Source: JASHPR01 sp963833885 (GTDB lineage: Bacteria; Actinomycetota; Actinomycetes; Streptosporangiales; Streptosporangiaceae). From it: a DNA stretch of 64,000 bases. The notes below the pieces were generated by a model, which worked only from the letters and a program-made list of their open reading frames with translations, made no database searches and was not told the DNA's origin. Shown here one piece after another: positions 43,980-53,847 of this stretch; positions within the stretch are counted from its first letter, which is position 1, and each line of letters starts with the position of its first letter. Position numbers and translations under genes: made by a program. The stretch spans positions 124,001 to 188,000 of the forward strand of contig CAWHZU010000031.1 in NCBI GenBank assembly GCA_963833885.1. Reading direction: 5' to 3'.

Positions 43980-45391
43980 CAGCCGACCGCTCCTTCCATC
44001 TGCAGCTCGATCAGCCGGTTCAGCTCGAGCGCGTATTCCATCGGCAGCTCGCGCGCGATCGGCTCCACGAAGCCCCGGACGATCGTGGCCATCGCCTCGT
44101 CCTCGGTCATGCCGCGGCTCATCAGGTAGAACAGCTGTTCCTCGGAGATCTTCGACACCGTCGCCTCGTGGCCCATCTCCACGTCGTCCTCACGGACGTC
44201 GACGTAGGGATAGGTGTCGGACCGGCTGACGGTGTCCACCAGCAGCGCGTCGCACTTCACCGTGGACTTGGAGTGCGCGGCGCCCTCCTGGACCTGGACC
44301 AGGCCCCGGTAGGAGGTGCGGCCGCCCGCCCTGGCCACCGACTTCGACACGATCTGGGACGAGGTGTTCGGCGCGCAGTGCACCATCTTGGCGCCGGCGT
44401 CCTGGTGCTGCCCGGTGCCGGCGAACGCGACCGACAGCGTCTCGCCCCTGGCGTGCTCCCCCATCAGGTAGACCGCCGGGTACTTCATCGTGACCTTGGA
44501 GCCGATGTTCCCGTCGATCCACTCCATGGTCGCGCCCTCCTGGGCCACGGCGCGCTTGGTGACCAGGTTGTACACGTTGGCCGACCAGTTCTGGATCGTG
44601 GTGTAGCGGCAGCGGGCGCCCTTCTTCACGATGATCTCCACGACCGCCGAGTGCAGCGAGTCGGAGGAGTAGATCGGCGCGGTGCAGCCCTCAACGTAGT
44701 GCACGGAGGCGTCCTCGTCGACGATGATCAGGGTCCGCTCGAACTGGCCCATGTTCTCGGTGTTGATCCGGAAGTAGGCCTGCAGCGGGATCTCTACGTG
44801 CACGCCCTTCGGCACGTAGATGAACGACCCGCCGCTCCACACCGCGGTGTTCAGCGATGCGAACTTGTTGTCGCCGACCGGGATGATCGTGGCGAAGTAC
44901 TCCTGGAACAGCTCCGGGTGATTCTTGAGCGCGGTGTCCGTGTCCTCGAAGATGACGCCCTTCTCCTCGAGGTCCTCGCGGATCTTGTGATACACGACCT
45001 CCGACTCGTACTGCGCCGCGACGCCCGCTATGAGCCTCTGCTTCTCCGCCTCGGGGATGCCGAGCCTGTCGTAGGTGCTCTTGATGTCGGCGGGCAGATC
45101 GTCCCAGCTGGCCGCCTGCTTCTCGGTGGAGCGGACGAAGTACTTGATGTTCTCGAAGTCGATGCCGGACAGATCCGAGCCCCAGGTGGGCATCGGCTTG
45201 CGCCGGAACAGCTTCAGGCCCTTGAGCCGCAGGTCCAGCATCCATTCCGGCTCGTTCTTCTTGGCCGAGATATCGCGGACGACCTCCTCGTTCAGGCCGC
45301 GGCGCGCGGACTCGCCAGCCTTGTCCGAGTCGGCCCATCCGAACTTGTACCGCTCCAGCCCCTCGAGCTCCGGGCGCGCGATGGTCGTCAT
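43979..45391 (-). CDS. sufB: SUF scaffold subunit SufB
   Basis: A 470-residue subunit on which nascent Fe-S clusters are assembled. Markers: LNEEVVRDISAKKNEPEWMLDLRLKGLKLF, YFRINTENMGQFERTLIIVDEDASVHYVEGCTAPIY (conserved Cys), KKGARCRYTTIQNWS (second conserved Cys) and RGMTEDEAMATIVRGFVEPIARELPMEYALELNRLI. The length matches bacterial SufB. Start ATG 45391 overlaps the sufR stop by four bases. Confidence 0.96.
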   Translation of the reverse strand: MTTIARPELEGLERYKFGWADSDKAGESARRGLNEEVVRDISAKKNEPEWMLDLRLKGLKLFRRKPMPTWGSDLSGIDFENIKYFVRSTEKQAASWDDLPADIKSTYDRLGIPEAEKQRLIAGVAAQYESEVVYHKIREDLEEKGVIFEDTDTALKNHPELFQEYFATIIPVGDNKFASLNTAVWSGGSFIYVPKGVHVEIPLQAYFRINTENMGQFERTLIIVDEDASVHYVEGCTAPIYSSDSLHSAVVEIIVKKGARCRYTTIQNWSANVYNLVTKRAVAQEGATMEWIDGNIGSKVTMKYPAVYLMGEHARGETLSVAFAGTGQHQDAGAKMVHCAPNTSSQIVSKSVARAGGRTSYRGLVQVQEGAAHSKSTVKCDALLVDTVSRSDTYPYVDVREDDVEMGHEATVSKISEEQLFYLMSRGMTEDEAMATIVRGFVEPIARELPMEYALELNRLIELQMEGAVG

Positions 45392-46245
45392 ACGGAGATT
45401 CCTCCGATTGTTGTTGTTATGTCACTGCCACTTTGGGTGTTACGGCTGTGCGCGAGCGACGGCGCTGTCACATGGGTGGTGCAGATCCCGTCGCCGCGGG
45501 AGATCGTGGCCAGGCGCTGCACCGGAGTGCCGAGCAGGCGGCCGAATGCCTCCGTCTCCGCCTCGCAGAGCTGCGGAAATTCGGCGGCCACGTGGGCAAC
45601 TGGGCAGTGGTGCTGGCAGAGCTGCTCCCCCCCACCCACCTCCCCATCCCCCTTCACTCCCGTCCCCCGCACCGCGGCCGGCGCGACGCTCGCGGCAGCC
45701 GCGTAGCCGTCCGCCGACAGCGCCTCGGCCAGCGCCTGCACCCGCTCCGCGGGGGGCGCGGCGTCGACGACCGGCCGGTACCGGCGCTCCAGGTCGGCGA
45801 TCTTCCTGCGGGCGAACTCGGCGACCGCCTCGTCGCCCACGGTCTCGGCGAGGAACCGCAGCGCGCTGGCCGCAAGGTCGTCGTAGGCATGCTCGAAGGC
45901 GCTGCGGCCTGCGTCGGTGATCGCGAACAGCCGGGCCGGGCGGCCCCGGCCCCGGCTGCCGTAGCAGCGCGCCTCCCTGGCCTCGATCATGCCCTCGGCC
46001 AGCAGGTTGTCCAGGTGACGGCGGACCGCGGCCGGGGTCAGGCCGAGCCTGCCGCTCAGCCCGGCCGCCGTGAGCGGCCCGTTCTCCAGGATCAGCCGCG
46101 CGATCCTGGCGCGGGTGCCCTGCTCGGCCCGCTCGGCGCCCGGATGGCCCGCCGCAGGCTGGCTCGGGGCGGCACTGGAGGCAGCAGCGAACCCGGCACC
46201 ACCAGTGGTGCCGTGCACGGCGTTATCCAGTCCCACGTTTTTCAC
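45388..46245 (-). CDS. sufR: SufR, Fe-S cluster-sensing repressor of the suf operon
   Basis: The 285-residue protein has an ArsR/DeoR-like winged helix at about residues 45-110 (GTRARIARLILENGPLTAAGLSGRLGLTPAAVRRHLDNLLAEGMIEARE). The C-terminal cluster site has Cys210, Cys214, Cys227 and Cys255. SufR holds a [4Fe-4S] cluster and represses suf when clusters are plentiful. It is the first gene of the operon. GTG 46245 lies inside a sequence that matches the reported mycobacterial SufR box, so autorepression is direct. Confidence 0.93.
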   Translation of the reverse strand: MKNVGLDNAVHGTTGGAGFAAASSAAPSQPAAGHPGAERAEQGTRARIARLILENGPLTAAGLSGRLGLTPAAVRRHLDNLLAEGMIEAREARCYGSRGRGRPARLFAITDAGRSAFEHAYDDLAASALRFLAETVGDEAVAEFARRKIADLERRYRPVVDAAPPAERVQALAEALSADGYAAAASVAPAAVRGTGVKGDGEVGGGEQLCQHHCPVAHVAAEFPQLCEAETEAFGRLLGTPVQRLATISRGDGICTTHVTAPSLAHSRNTQSGSDITTTIGGISV

Positions 46246-46256
46246 AACATCAGTGT
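46242..46256 (-). promoter_or_regulatory. SufR box over the sufR start codon
   Basis: On the minus strand 46256-46242 reads ACACT, five bases, TGTGA. This is the arrangement I recall reported for the Mycobacterium tuberculosis SufR operator (ACACT-N5-TGTGA). TATTTA at 46266-46261 is the probable -10, so a bound repressor would block RNA polymerase directly. Confidence 0.65.
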
Positions 46257-46449
46257 GCCGTAAATACTTCCGTCACCGCAAACCGGATCGCCGGATTCGC
46301 CAGTGATTCTGGTTGCACCCGGAGGCAGACGAGGCTGGCGGGGAAGAGCGTGCCCGGGGTGGCGGCAGACGACACCAGGCGCGGCACGAATACCGACTTG
46401 CCGTTCGTCTCAACCAGTGATATTTCCACATCTTGAGGTGAAGAAGGCC

Positions 46450-47729
46450 ATGAACGGAGCGGAACGGGCGGGTCAAGCCGCGAGCGGGGCCCGGCCGGGG
46501 CTGGCCGCGCTCGCCGACCCGGCGGTGCTGCCCGACCCGTACCCGGTCCTTGCCCGCCTGCGCGAGGCGTCGCCGTTCGCCGAGGCGGTCAGGGGCCGGG
46601 CGGACGGGTCGCTGGTGGTGGTCGGCCGGCACGAGGACTGCTCGGCGATCCTGCGCGACCCGCGGGCCAGCAGCGAGCGCAGCAGGTCGCTGCTGGCGCC
46701 CGAGCCGGGGCAGCGGCGGCCGCAGTCGTTTCTCTCGATGGACCCGCCGGACCACACCCGGCTGCGCCGTCTGGTCTCCAAGGCGTTCGCCCCGCGGGTG
46801 ATCGCCAGGCTCGCCCCCCGTATCCGCGAGGTGTCCGACGAGCTGCTGACCGCCGCCGGAGCGGATGCGGACGGGGACACCGGCCGGCGGATCGAGGTCG
46901 TCGGCCAGCTCGCCTATCCCCTGCCGGTCCGGATCATCTCCGAGCTGCTCGGGGTTCCGCCGGGCGATCACCCCCGGTTCGCCGGGTGGTCGGCCAGCCT
47001 GGCGCACTCGCTGCAGCCGAGATTCCTCGGGAATGACGGCTCAGTCTGGAAGCCGCGGCGGACCAGGCCAGGCAGGAATTCGCAGGCTACTTCGGCGAGC
47101 TGATCGCCGCCCGGAGGGCCCGCCCGGCGGACGACCTGCTGTCCGAGCTCATCCGCGCCGAGGATGACGGCCAGCGGCTGTCCGAGGCGGAGCTGATCGC
47201 CACCTGCGTGCTGCTGCTCGTGGCCGGCCATGAGACCACGGTGTCACTGATCTCGAACTCGATCCTGGCCCTGCTCCGGCACCCGGACCAGCTTGCGGCA
47301 CTGCGCGCCGACCCCGGCCTGGCCGCCGCCGCGGTCGAGGAAACGCTGCGCTACGACGCGCCGGTGCAGTTCACCGCCCGGGTCGCCCGAGGCGCCATGC
47401 AGGTCGGCGGCGTCACCGCGCTGGACGGCGCCGTGCTGATGCTCCTGATCGCGGCGACCGGCCGCGACCCCGAGGTGTTCGCCAAGCCGGACCGGTTCGA
47501 CATCAGGCGCGGCGCAGCCGGCCACCTGGCCTTCGCGGCCGGGCCGCACTTCTGCCTCGGCGCGCCGCTGGCCAGGCTCGAGGCGACGATCGCGGTGCAG
47601 GCATTCGCGACCCGGCTGGCCGATCCGGAGCTCGACCCGGCGGGACTGGCGTACAAGCCGAACCTCAATCTCCGCGGCCCGGCGTCGCTGACCGTCGGCT
47701 TCGCCAGTATCAAGCCTTCCGGGCGTTAG
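46450..47729 (+). pseudogene. Cytochrome P450, broken by one frameshift
   Basis: Two frames together encode one bacterial P450 of about 425 residues. The first (ATG 46450 to about 47040) has DPAVLPDPYPVLARLREASPF, FLSMDPPDHTRLRRLVSKAFAPRVI and IISELLGVPPGDHPRF. From about 47043 the next frame continues with SLEAAADQARQEFAGYFGEL, the I-helix LLLVAGHETTV, the ExxR of EETLRYD and the haem ligand FAAGPHFCLGAPLAR. A single missing base near 47030-47043 explains the change. No slippery site is evident, so it is either a recent pseudogene or a sequencing error. The P450 would face the divergent sufR. Confidence 0.85.
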
Positions 47730-48766
47730 GAGCTTGGAGCTGACGCCTCGGCGACCGCGGGAGGCTGGCTGAGGCTCAGCGGATGGTGGCATGCGGCCAC
47801 GTGTCCCGGGCTCCCGTGCACCTCGAGCTGCGGTTCAGTCTGCCTGCAGATATCGGTCGCGTACCGGCAGCGCGGGTGGAACCGGCACCCGGACGGCGGC
47901 GCCACCGGGCTCGGCACGTCGCCCTCGAGCACGATCTGCTCCCGCCGGGCGGACAGGTCAGGATCGGGCACCGGGACCGCGGACAGCAGCGCCTCGGTGT
48001 ACGGGTGGACCGGGTGGGTGTAGAGCTCCTCGGCGGGTGAGACCTCGACGATCTTGCCCAGGTACATGACCGCGATCCGGTCGGACACGTGCCGCACCAC
48101 GCCCAGGTCGTGCGCGATGAAGACGTAGGTGAGGGCGAGGTCGTCCTGCAGATCGTCCAGCAGGTTGATCACCTGAGCGCGGATCGAGACGTCAAGCGCG
48201 GACACCGGCTCGTCGGCGATGATCAGCTTGGGGTGCAGCGCGACCGCCCTGGCGACGCCGATCCGCTGCCGCTGGCCGCCGGAGAACTCGTGCGGGTACC
48301 GGTTGACGTGCTCCGGCGAGAGGCCGACCAGCTCGAGCAGCTCCCGTACCCGGCCGGAGATCTTCGCCCGGTCGCCGTACTTATGGATGCGCAGCGGGTC
48401 GGCGAGGATCGTTCCGACCCGCTTGCGCGGGTTCAGCGACGCATACGGGTCCTGGAACACCATCTGCATCTCGCGCCGGATCGGCCGGAGCTTGCGGCGC
48501 GACAGGCGAGAGATGTCGCGGCCCTCGAAGGTGATCGTGCCCTCGGTCAGGTCGTACAGCCGGGCGATGCACCGGGCCAGCGTGGACTTGCCGCACCCGG
48601 ACTCGCCGACCAGGCCGAGCGTCTCACCGGCGCGCACCTCGAGGCTGACGTCGTCGACCGCGTGCACCCGCGCCACCTCGCGCTGCAGGATCCCCTTCCT
48701 GATCGGGAAGTACTTTTTGACGTGGTCCACCCGGAGGAGGACGTCGCGATCCCAGGTCGCGCTCAC
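47726..48766 (-). CDS. Oligopeptide/dipeptide ABC transporter ATPase, DppF-like
   Basis: A 346-residue ATPase. Walker A GESGCGKST, Q-loop MVFQDPYASLNPRKRV, signature FSGGQRQR, Walker B LIIADEPVSALDVS. The C-terminal OppF/DppF extension with HPYTEALLSAVPVPDP and CRFHPRCRYATDIC likely includes a cluster- or zinc-binding Cys set. GTG 48766 overlaps the DppD stop by four bases. Last gene of the dpp-type operon; it converges on the broken P450 with four bases overlap. Confidence 0.92.
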   Translation of the reverse strand: MSATWDRDVLLRVDHVKKYFPIRKGILQREVARVHAVDDVSLEVRAGETLGLVGESGCGKSTLARCIARLYDLTEGTITFEGRDISRLSRRKLRPIRREMQMVFQDPYASLNPRKRVGTILADPLRIHKYGDRAKISGRVRELLELVGLSPEHVNRYPHEFSGGQRQRIGVARAVALHPKLIIADEPVSALDVSIRAQVINLLDDLQDDLALTYVFIAHDLGVVRHVSDRIAVMYLGKIVEVSPAEELYTHPVHPYTEALLSAVPVPDPDLSARREQIVLEGDVPSPVAPPSGCRFHPRCRYATDICRQTEPQLEVHGSPGHVAACHHPLSLSQPPAVAEASAPSS

Positions 48767-49815
48767 TGCGCCTCCCCCGTGGCGGCCAGGTCCTGCGGGG
48801 TGGCCAGGTCTGGCCGGATGGTCTTGTCGCGCAGCCGCTTCTTCTGGGCGGGCTCGAGGAAGCAGGCGTCCAGGTGGCCGTCGCCGACCTTGTCGGACAG
48901 CGGCGGGATGTCGGCGCACTGGTCGAATCGGTGCGGGCAGCGCGGCCCGAACGCGCAGCCCTCGGGCAGGCTGATCAGCGACGGCGGCATGCCCCGGATC
49001 GCGGAGAGCCGCCGTGGCCTGGGCCGGTCCAGCCGCGCGATGGACCCGAGCAGGCCCCAGGTGTACGGGTGCTGGGCGTCGTAGAACAGGCTGCGCAGGC
49101 TGCCCTGCTCCACCACCCGCCCCGCGTACATCACGGCCACCCGGTCCGCGATGTCGGCCACCACGCCCATGTCGTGGGTGATCAGCACGACCGCGGTGCC
49201 GTATTCGTCCCTCAGATTCTTGATCAGCTTGAGGATCTGCGCCTGGATCGTCACGTCCAGCGCTGTCGTGGGCTCGTCCGCGATCAGCAGGTCCGGGCTG
49301 CAGGACAGCGCCATGGCGATCATCACCCGCTGCCGCATGCCGCCGGAGAACTGATGCGGGTAGTCGTTGACCCGTTCCGACGCGTGCGGGATGCCCACGG
49401 CCGCGAGCAGTTCCACCGCGCGGTCGCGCGCGGCCTGCTTGGAGATGTTCTCGTGCGCCCGGATCTGCTCGGTGATCTGCCATCCCACCCGGTACACGGG
49501 GTTCAGCGAGGTCATCGGGTCCTGGAAGATCATGGCGATCCCGGCGCCGCGGACCTCGCGCACCTGGTCCTGGGAGAGCGTCATCAGGTCGCGGCCTTTG
49601 TAGATCACCTCGCCCTCGAAGCGCGCGTTCGGGTCGTTGATCAGCCGCATCACCGACATCATCGTCACGCTCTTGCCGGATCCCGACTCGCCGACGATGC
49701 CCAGCGTCTCGCCTTCGGCGACGTCGAAGGACACCCCGTCCACGGCCCTGACGAGCCCGTCCTCCGTGCGGAAGGACACCTTGAGGTCACGCACCTCGAG
49801 CAGCGGCTGGGCCAT
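48763..49815 (-). CDS. Oligopeptide/dipeptide ABC transporter ATPase, DppD-like
   Basis: A 350-residue ATPase with Walker A GESGSGKSV, Q-loop MIFQDPMTSLNPVYRVG, signature FSGGMRQRVMIAMAL, Walker B LLIADEPTTALDVTIQ. The typical OppD tail is present: HPYTWGLLGSIARLDRPR and CAFGPRCPHRFDQC. It pairs with DppF. ATG 49815 shares one base with the permease stop. Confidence 0.93.
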   Translation of the reverse strand: MAQPLLEVRDLKVSFRTEDGLVRAVDGVSFDVAEGETLGIVGESGSGKSVTMMSVMRLINDPNARFEGEVIYKGRDLMTLSQDQVREVRGAGIAMIFQDPMTSLNPVYRVGWQITEQIRAHENISKQAARDRAVELLAAVGIPHASERVNDYPHQFSGGMRQRVMIAMALSCSPDLLIADEPTTALDVTIQAQILKLIKNLRDEYGTAVVLITHDMGVVADIADRVAVMYAGRVVEQGSLRSLFYDAQHPYTWGLLGSIARLDRPRPRRLSAIRGMPPSLISLPEGCAFGPRCPHRFDQCADIPPLSDKVGDGHLDACFLEPAQKKRLRDKTIRPDLATPQDLAATGEAQ

Positions 49816-50786
49816 CAGGTTGGCCGCACCCTCGGGTCGAGCCAGGCGTAGCCGACGTCCACGACCGCGTTGGCCAGCACGATGAAGAACGCGCCGAACA
49901 CGACCGTGGCCATGATCGTGGGCAGGTCCAGGTTGGTCAGCGCCTCGTAGGTGAGGAAACCGATGCCGTGGATGCCGAACACCACCTCGGTCAGGATCGC
50001 CCCGCCGCCGACCAGGGCGCCGAAGTCGAGGCCGAACAGGCTGACGAACGTGACCATCGAGTTGCGCAGAACGTGCCGGAGCAGGACACGCCGCTCGCGC
50101 AGCCCCTTGGCGCGGGCAGTGCGCACGTAGTCCTCGTTCTGGATCTCGATGAGGTTGGCCCGCAGCACCCGGGCGTAGAACCCGATGTACAGGAACGACA
50201 GCGTCAGCCACGGAATGATCAGCCCCCTGAACCAGAGCCCCGGGCTGGTTGTGAACGATGTGTACCCGAGCGGCGGCACCCAGCTGAACAGGAACGTATT
50301 GTGCAGTCCGCCCTGGGTGATCAGGTTGGCCACCGTGCCCGCCCAGAACGGCGGCGTGGAGAACCCGATCAGCGCGATGATCATCAGCAGCGGGTCGAGG
50401 ATTGTGCCGCGCAGCAGCGCCGCGGCCACGCCCATGGCGATCGAGACGATCACCCAGATCAGCGCGGCGCCGAACACCAGCGACAGCGTGGCCGGTGCGG
50501 CGGCGCCGATCTCGGGCACCACCAGCACGCCCTGGTCCGAGTAGGACACCAGGTTGCGGCTGACGAACAGGCTCTTCATCATCTCCGCGTACTGCACCCA
50601 CAGCGGCTTGTTGAGCCCGAACTGAGCCCGGATCTCGGCCAGGATCTGCGGGTTGGAGTTGCGCCCTGCGATCGCCCGGGCCGGGTCGACGCCGGGCGTC
50701 TTGAAGAAGATAAAGAAGACGATCACCGTGATCACGAACATGACCAGCACGGTCCACAGGGCGCGCCGGACAATGAAGGTCAGCAT
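49815..50786 (-). CDS. Oligopeptide/dipeptide ABC permease, DppB-like
   Basis: A 323-residue permease with six helices; the N-terminal LTFIVRRALWTVLVMFVITVIVFFIFFKTPG is the characteristic DppB start. The coupling loop EDYVRTARAKGLRERRVLLRHVLRNSM is intact. ATG 50786 begins at this start; GTG/ATG choices further upstream add a polar tail. It is 31 bp after the DppC gene. Confidence 0.93.
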   Translation of the reverse strand: MLTFIVRRALWTVLVMFVITVIVFFIFFKTPGVDPARAIAGRNSNPQILAEIRAQFGLNKPLWVQYAEMMKSLFVSRNLVSYSDQGVLVVPEIGAAAPATLSLVFGAALIWVIVSIAMGVAAALLRGTILDPLLMIIALIGFSTPPFWAGTVANLITQGGLHNTFLFSWVPPLGYTSFTTSPGLWFRGLIIPWLTLSFLYIGFYARVLRANLIEIQNEDYVRTARAKGLRERRVLLRHVLRNSMVTFVSLFGLDFGALVGGGAILTEVVFGIHGIGFLTYEALTNLDLPTIMATVVFGAFFIVLANAVVDVGYAWLDPRVRPT

Positions 50787-50817
50787 CGGCGCCGTCCCCC
50801 GGCGCGGCTTGCCGTCA

Positions 50818-51867
50818 CTACCCGTCCACCCGCAGCTTGGCACGCGGGTCGAGCGCGTCCCTGACGCCGTCGCCGAGCACGTTCAGCGCCAGCACCGTGA
50901 GCACGATAAGGATCCCGGGGGCGAGCGAGACCCAGGGCCTGGTGTACAGCAGGTCCTCGCCGTCGCCGATGATCGTGCCCCAGCTGACGTTGGGCGGCTG
51001 CACGCCGACGGACAGGAACGACAGCGCGGACTCGGTCAGGATGCTGGTGGCGATCATCAGCGGCAGCAGCACGATCACCGTGGACACCACGTTCGGCAGG
51101 ATCTCCGAGAACATCAGCCGCATGTTGGACGCGCCCTGGGCGATGGCCGCCTCCACGAACTCCTTGTTGATCACCGCGAGCACCTGGCCGCGGATCGGCC
51201 GGTACACGTACGAGACGTAAGCGAACGCGATGATGCATGTGGGCACCCACAAGTTCCCCGCGTTGAGGCGCAGTGGGCCGACTGGGATGCCGTTGGAGTG
51301 GGTGAGCAGCTCGGTCGCGATGCTGATCGCGAGAAGGTACACCGGGAACGCCCAGATGATGTCCATGATCCGGGACAGCACCGCATCCACGATCCCGCCG
51401 AAGAACCCGGCGATGAGCGCGATCACGGTCGCAGCCGCGCAGCAGATCACCGCCGCGGAAATCCCGATCTGCAGCGAGGACCGGCCGCCGTACAGCAGCA
51501 GCGAGGCCACGTCGCGGCCGAGGTTGTCGGCGCCGAGGAAGTAGTGCTGCGGGTCCCAGGTGGGGCCGATCGGGGTCTCGCCCAGTTTCAGCAGCCCCGC
51601 GCCCTGCTGCATCACGGGAACGACCTTGCCGTCTACCACCGTGGTGCCGTTCAGGTTCGGCGCCAGCGGGTTGCTGATGTGCGCCACGTCGTGCGCGTAC
51701 ACCGGCGCCAGCAAGCTCAGCAGCACGAGCAGCAGGAACAGCGCCAGCGCGGCCAGCGCGATGCGGTTGCGGCGCAGCCGCCGGGCCGCCAGGGCCCACG
51801 GGTTGCGGCCAACGATTTCCGGCCGCAACCCGGTATCGGGCTCAACCTGCTCCAGCAGCGTCGCCAT
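50818..51867 (-). CDS. Oligopeptide/dipeptide ABC permease, DppC-like
   Basis: The 349-residue permease has the N-terminal cytoplasmic OppC tail (NPWALAARRLRRNRIALAALALFLLL) and six helices. The coupling loop EFVEAAIAQGASNMRLMFSEILPNV is followed by LSFLSVGVQPPNVSWGTIIGDGEDLL, standard for OppC/DppC. ATG 51867 lies 24 bp after the binding-protein stop. Confidence 0.93.
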   Translation of the reverse strand: MATLLEQVEPDTGLRPEIVGRNPWALAARRLRRNRIALAALALFLLLVLLSLLAPVYAHDVAHISNPLAPNLNGTTVVDGKVVPVMQQGAGLLKLGETPIGPTWDPQHYFLGADNLGRDVASLLLYGGRSSLQIGISAAVICCAAATVIALIAGFFGGIVDAVLSRIMDIIWAFPVYLLAISIATELLTHSNGIPVGPLRLNAGNLWVPTCIIAFAYVSYVYRPIRGQVLAVINKEFVEAAIAQGASNMRLMFSEILPNVVSTVIVLLPLMIATSILTESALSFLSVGVQPPNVSWGTIIGDGEDLLYTRPWVSLAPGILIVLTVLALNVLGDGVRDALDPRAKLRVDG

Positions 51868-51891
51868 CAGCGTCTCCCCGCGGCGGCCTGC

Positions 51892-53625
51892 CTATGAGAG
51901 CCACAGCTGGTCAATGAGGATGTACCACTGCGGGTTCCACTCGTAGCCGTGGACGTCCTTGGACAGGAAGTCGATCTGCTTGGGGTTGTACAGGTCGACC
52001 CAGGGCGCGGCGTTGGTGTCCTCGTGGTCGATCTGGGTCCACAGCGCGGCGGCCGCGCTCGGGTCGGCCGCCTCCTCCGACTCGGCCTTGTTGATCTGGG
52101 CCTGGGTGGACTTGCTGCAGTAGGCGGCGATGTTGGGGCTGGCGTCGCTGTTCGGGTGGATGGTGTTGCAGCCGAGCAGGACGTTCAGGAAGTCGGCCGG
52201 CGCCGGGTAGTCCTGGTACCAGGCCGACCAGGCGACGTTCCACTTGGCGGAGTTCGTCGAGTTCTGAATGAACGGGTACTGCGCGCCCGTGCTGAGCAGC
52301 TGCGTGGTCGCCTTGTAGCCGATGGAGTTCAGGTCCGACACCATCTGCTCGGCCAGCGCGGTGCCGACCTGGTCATTGGTGCCGTCCACGACTACCTTGT
52401 CGCCGAGCGTGCCCGACGCCTTGACCAGCGCCTTCGCCTTGGCCAGGTTGGGCCCGGACCAGACGGTCTGCTTGCCGGTGGTGTACGGGCAGTACGCCTT
52501 GTAGGAGGGGAAGTTCGGCGGCAGGATCTGGCACGCGGGCACCGCGAGCGACGGGCCGCCGGCGATCTTGACGTAGGCGGTCCGGTTAGCCGCGTCGTTG
52601 ATCGCCTGCCGGGCCTGCAGGTTGTTGAACGGCGCCGTCCTGGTGTTGAGCGCGAAGTACCAGTCCGCGGTGAGCGTGTTCACATGCACCTGGCTCGCGT
52701 ACTTGGCGCTGTTCAGCTGGGTCAGCTGGTCAGACGGGATCTGGTCGCCGTCGAACACCTCGTTGGCCTCGTTGTTCTCCACCTCGGTCACCTCGTCGGA
52801 GACCTGGAGGCCGTACTTCTCGATGATCTCGTTCGGGTAGCCGGCCGGCTGGGCCAGCTTGCTCCACACGTGGAAGTACGGGTTGCGGACCAGCACCGCC
52901 TCGGTGTTCGGGTTGTACGACTTCCACATGTACGGGCCGGTGCCCGGCGGCACGTTATTGCCGGTCAGCTTCAGCGAGGTGCTGGCCGGTACCGCGTAGG
53001 CGAACGGCAGCGTCAGCTGGTCCATGATCTCGGGGTCCGGCGCGGTGAGGTTGATCGTCAGCGTGTACGCGGAGTCGTTGGCGATGACGCCCTTGCTGAG
53101 GCTGCAGCCCTTGGTCGAGCACGCGCTCGCGCCGACGATGCCGGAGTAGAAGCTGGTCGGGCCGGGCACCGTGAACTGGCGCTCGAATGTGGTCACGAAG
53201 TCGCTCGGCTTGAGCGTCTGGCCGTTGGAGAACTTGATCCCGTGGCGGATGTGGAAGACGTAGGTCTTTCCGCCGTTGGTGGGCAGCGGGATGGAGGTGG
53301 CCAGGTCGGGCACGACCTTGGTCCCCGGCACGCCGCCGACCTTCGCGAAGGCCGTCAGGCCGTCGCCGGTGTCGATCAGGAGCTGCCACTCCTGCAGCGT
53401 GTAGTTCTGCGCCGGGTCGGCCACCCCGAAGGAGGAGTTGGCCAGGATCGTGAACACCCCGCCGCTGTGCCCCTTGGCCGAGCTGCTGGTGCTCGGCGAC
53501 GACGAGTTGGCGCCGCAGCCCGCCAGCGCCAGGGCCACGGCGGTCAGCGCGGCGCCCGCGTACAGCAGCGGACGGCGCCGCATTCGGCGCACCTGATGTG
53601 TTGCAGCCGAGCGCACTAGCCTCAT
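51892..53625 (-). CDS. Oligopeptide/dipeptide ABC substrate-binding lipoprotein
   Basis: A 577-residue SBP_bac_5 family protein. The signal peptide (RRRPLLYAGAALTAVALALAGC) ends in a lipobox. The mature fold shows GVFTILANSSFGVADPAQNYTLQEWQLL, ATSIPLPTNGGKTYVFHIRHGIKFSNGQTLKPSDFVTTFER and PAPADFLNVLLGC. Two extra Cys pairs (CSTKGC and CQILPP..CPY) are present, unusual for DppA. Substrate may be a peptide or another solute. ATG 53625 has GGAGGCGTC at good spacing. First gene of the transport operon. Confidence 0.9.
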   Translation of the reverse strand: MRLVRSAATHQVRRMRRRPLLYAGAALTAVALALAGCGANSSSPSTSSSAKGHSGGVFTILANSSFGVADPAQNYTLQEWQLLIDTGDGLTAFAKVGGVPGTKVVPDLATSIPLPTNGGKTYVFHIRHGIKFSNGQTLKPSDFVTTFERQFTVPGPTSFYSGIVGASACSTKGCSLSKGVIANDSAYTLTINLTAPDPEIMDQLTLPFAYAVPASTSLKLTGNNVPPGTGPYMWKSYNPNTEAVLVRNPYFHVWSKLAQPAGYPNEIIEKYGLQVSDEVTEVENNEANEVFDGDQIPSDQLTQLNSAKYASQVHVNTLTADWYFALNTRTAPFNNLQARQAINDAANRTAYVKIAGGPSLAVPACQILPPNFPSYKAYCPYTTGKQTVWSGPNLAKAKALVKASGTLGDKVVVDGTNDQVGTALAEQMVSDLNSIGYKATTQLLSTGAQYPFIQNSTNSAKWNVAWSAWYQDYPAPADFLNVLLGCNTIHPNSDASPNIAAYCSKSTQAQINKAESEEAADPSAAAALWTQIDHEDTNAAPWVDLYNPKQIDFLSKDVHGYEWNPQWYILIDQLWLS

Positions 53626-53847
53626 CTGACGCCTCCAGGCGGTGAAATCTCTCGCCGATGCCTCACGTTCCCGGGGATCATATTCGCGGGTGCACATAGC
53701 GGGCGAGGACTACACAGGTAACGCTTTGGAATCAAAAAGTGGCCGAGGCCGGGTCATTTCGTTATCGGCGTCCAGTCGGGGCATGGCGTCTTTGTGCTGG
53801 CTGGCGGGTTGAACGGGGCGGTAGCCGAGGCGCGGCGGGCGCAGATG
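53626..53847 (-). promoter_or_regulatory. Intergenic region with the dpp-type operon promoter
   Basis: About 220 bp follow the FadR-like stop and precede the dpp-type operon. TTGATT (53735-53730) and TAGTCC (53712-53707) are separated by 17 bp on the minus strand, a fair promoter. No ORF or terminator with a T-run is visible. Confidence 0.45.

Noticed and set aside
47020..47050. Programmed frameshift in the P450
   Set aside because: No slippery heptamer or downstream pseudoknot was apparent. P450 genes are not known to use frameshifting.
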